A stretch of 64,000 nt of DNA. Source: Erpobdella octoculata. Taxonomy: Eukaryota > Annelida > Clitellata > Hirudinida > Erpobdellidae. Where the stretch lies: positions 16,268,717 through 16,332,716 of the forward strand of contig OZ022240.1 in NCBI GenBank assembly GCA_963978895.1, in the 5' to 3' direction. This document shows positions 63,983 to 64,000 of this stretch, piece after piece. Within the stretch, counting starts at the first letter, position 1. Each line of letters starts with the position of its first letter. Position numbers and translations under genes: made by a program. Below the pieces are notes generated by a model, which searched no databases, was not told the origin of the DNA, and saw only the letters and a list, made by a program, of their open reading frames with translations.

Positions 63983-64000
63983 AAAAGTTCTAACTCCGCC
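63983..64000 (+). mobile_element. SINE-B relic, cut by window edge
   Basis: The first bases of the next relic (TTCTAACTCCGCC) directly follow the last SINE-A cluster and run off the right edge. Confidence 0.6.

Larger units (their letters stand above)
1..64000 (+). repeat. Tandem array (macrosatellite) of about 1.9 kb gene-bearing units
   Basis: The whole window is a head-to-tail array. Distances between successive start codons are 1,902 bp or 1,902 plus explicable indels: 1,782 when one SINE-A copy is lost and a 15-bp insert is present; 1,903 or 1,917-1,919 with A-run changes and/or the 15-bp insert; about 1,940 with an extra 33-bp promoter repeat; 2,037 with an extra SINE-A copy; 2,411 with the LINE fragment; 3,908 with LINE plus piggyBac. 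Both window edges fall inside a unit, so the array continues on both sides. Units are nearly identical; I noticed only about 15 substitution events over some 25 kb of coding sequence. Every stretch of sequence is accounted for by the unit or by the named insertions. Confidence 0.97.

Noticed and set aside
1..64000. Array as an assembly artefact
   Set aside because: Units carry distinct, well-formed private features (piggyBac with TTAA duplication, SINE with 13-bp duplication, different repeat counts, private substitutions), which argues for a real array. The exact order and number of units could still be affected by assembly.

Overview
The window is one long head-to-tail tandem array, probably from an invertebrate animal. 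It is eukaryotic: each unit has a TATA box, a CCAAT-type element and an AATAAA signal, and the interspersed DNA consists of tRNA-derived SINEs, a CR1/L2-like LINE end and a piggyBac-like transposon. I cannot name the species. Nothing suggests a prokaryote.

The basic unit is about 1,902 bp and all units are in the same orientation. There are 32 gene copies, numbered here copy 0 to copy 31. Copy 0 is cut by the left edge, 30 copies are intact and copy 21 carries a nonsense codon. In order, each unit holds: (1) an intronless gene for a 276-residue protein I do not recognise, with an acidic first part, an arginine-rich second part and three KIDRR motifs; (2) a short 3' UTR with a small hairpin and AATAAA; (3) usually three, sometimes two or four, tandem copies of a 135-142 bp element called SINE-A here, whose first 76 nt have tRNA proportions; (4) a 170 bp decayed element called SINE-B here; (5) a Pol II promoter made of 33-bp repeats that each create an inverted CCAAT, then TATAAAA, then an initiator 32 bp downstream, then a 68 nt 5' UTR.

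Departures from the unit mark the history of the array. The same 509 bp LINE 3' end sits at the same position in four non-adjacent units (from 2448, 6761, 41239 and 51743). A 1,493 bp internally deleted piggyBac-like element lies at a TTAA site in the copy 4 promoter (7990-9482). A young 180 bp SINE-B with a 19-A tail and a 13-bp target duplication separates the TATA box from the initiator in copies 21 and 25. Small shared variants occur in runs or in separated units: a 15-bp 3' UTR indel, a 3-bp coding insertion, a tripled promoter repeat, and E109K with R247H. This is the pattern expected of unequal exchange and gene conversion.

The arrangement resembles a coding macrosatellite (compare the intronless-gene D4Z4 array of primates) or a tandem histone-type cluster more than a set of separate genes. 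The function of the protein is unknown. The near identity of the copies means their intactness is not by itself evidence of selection.
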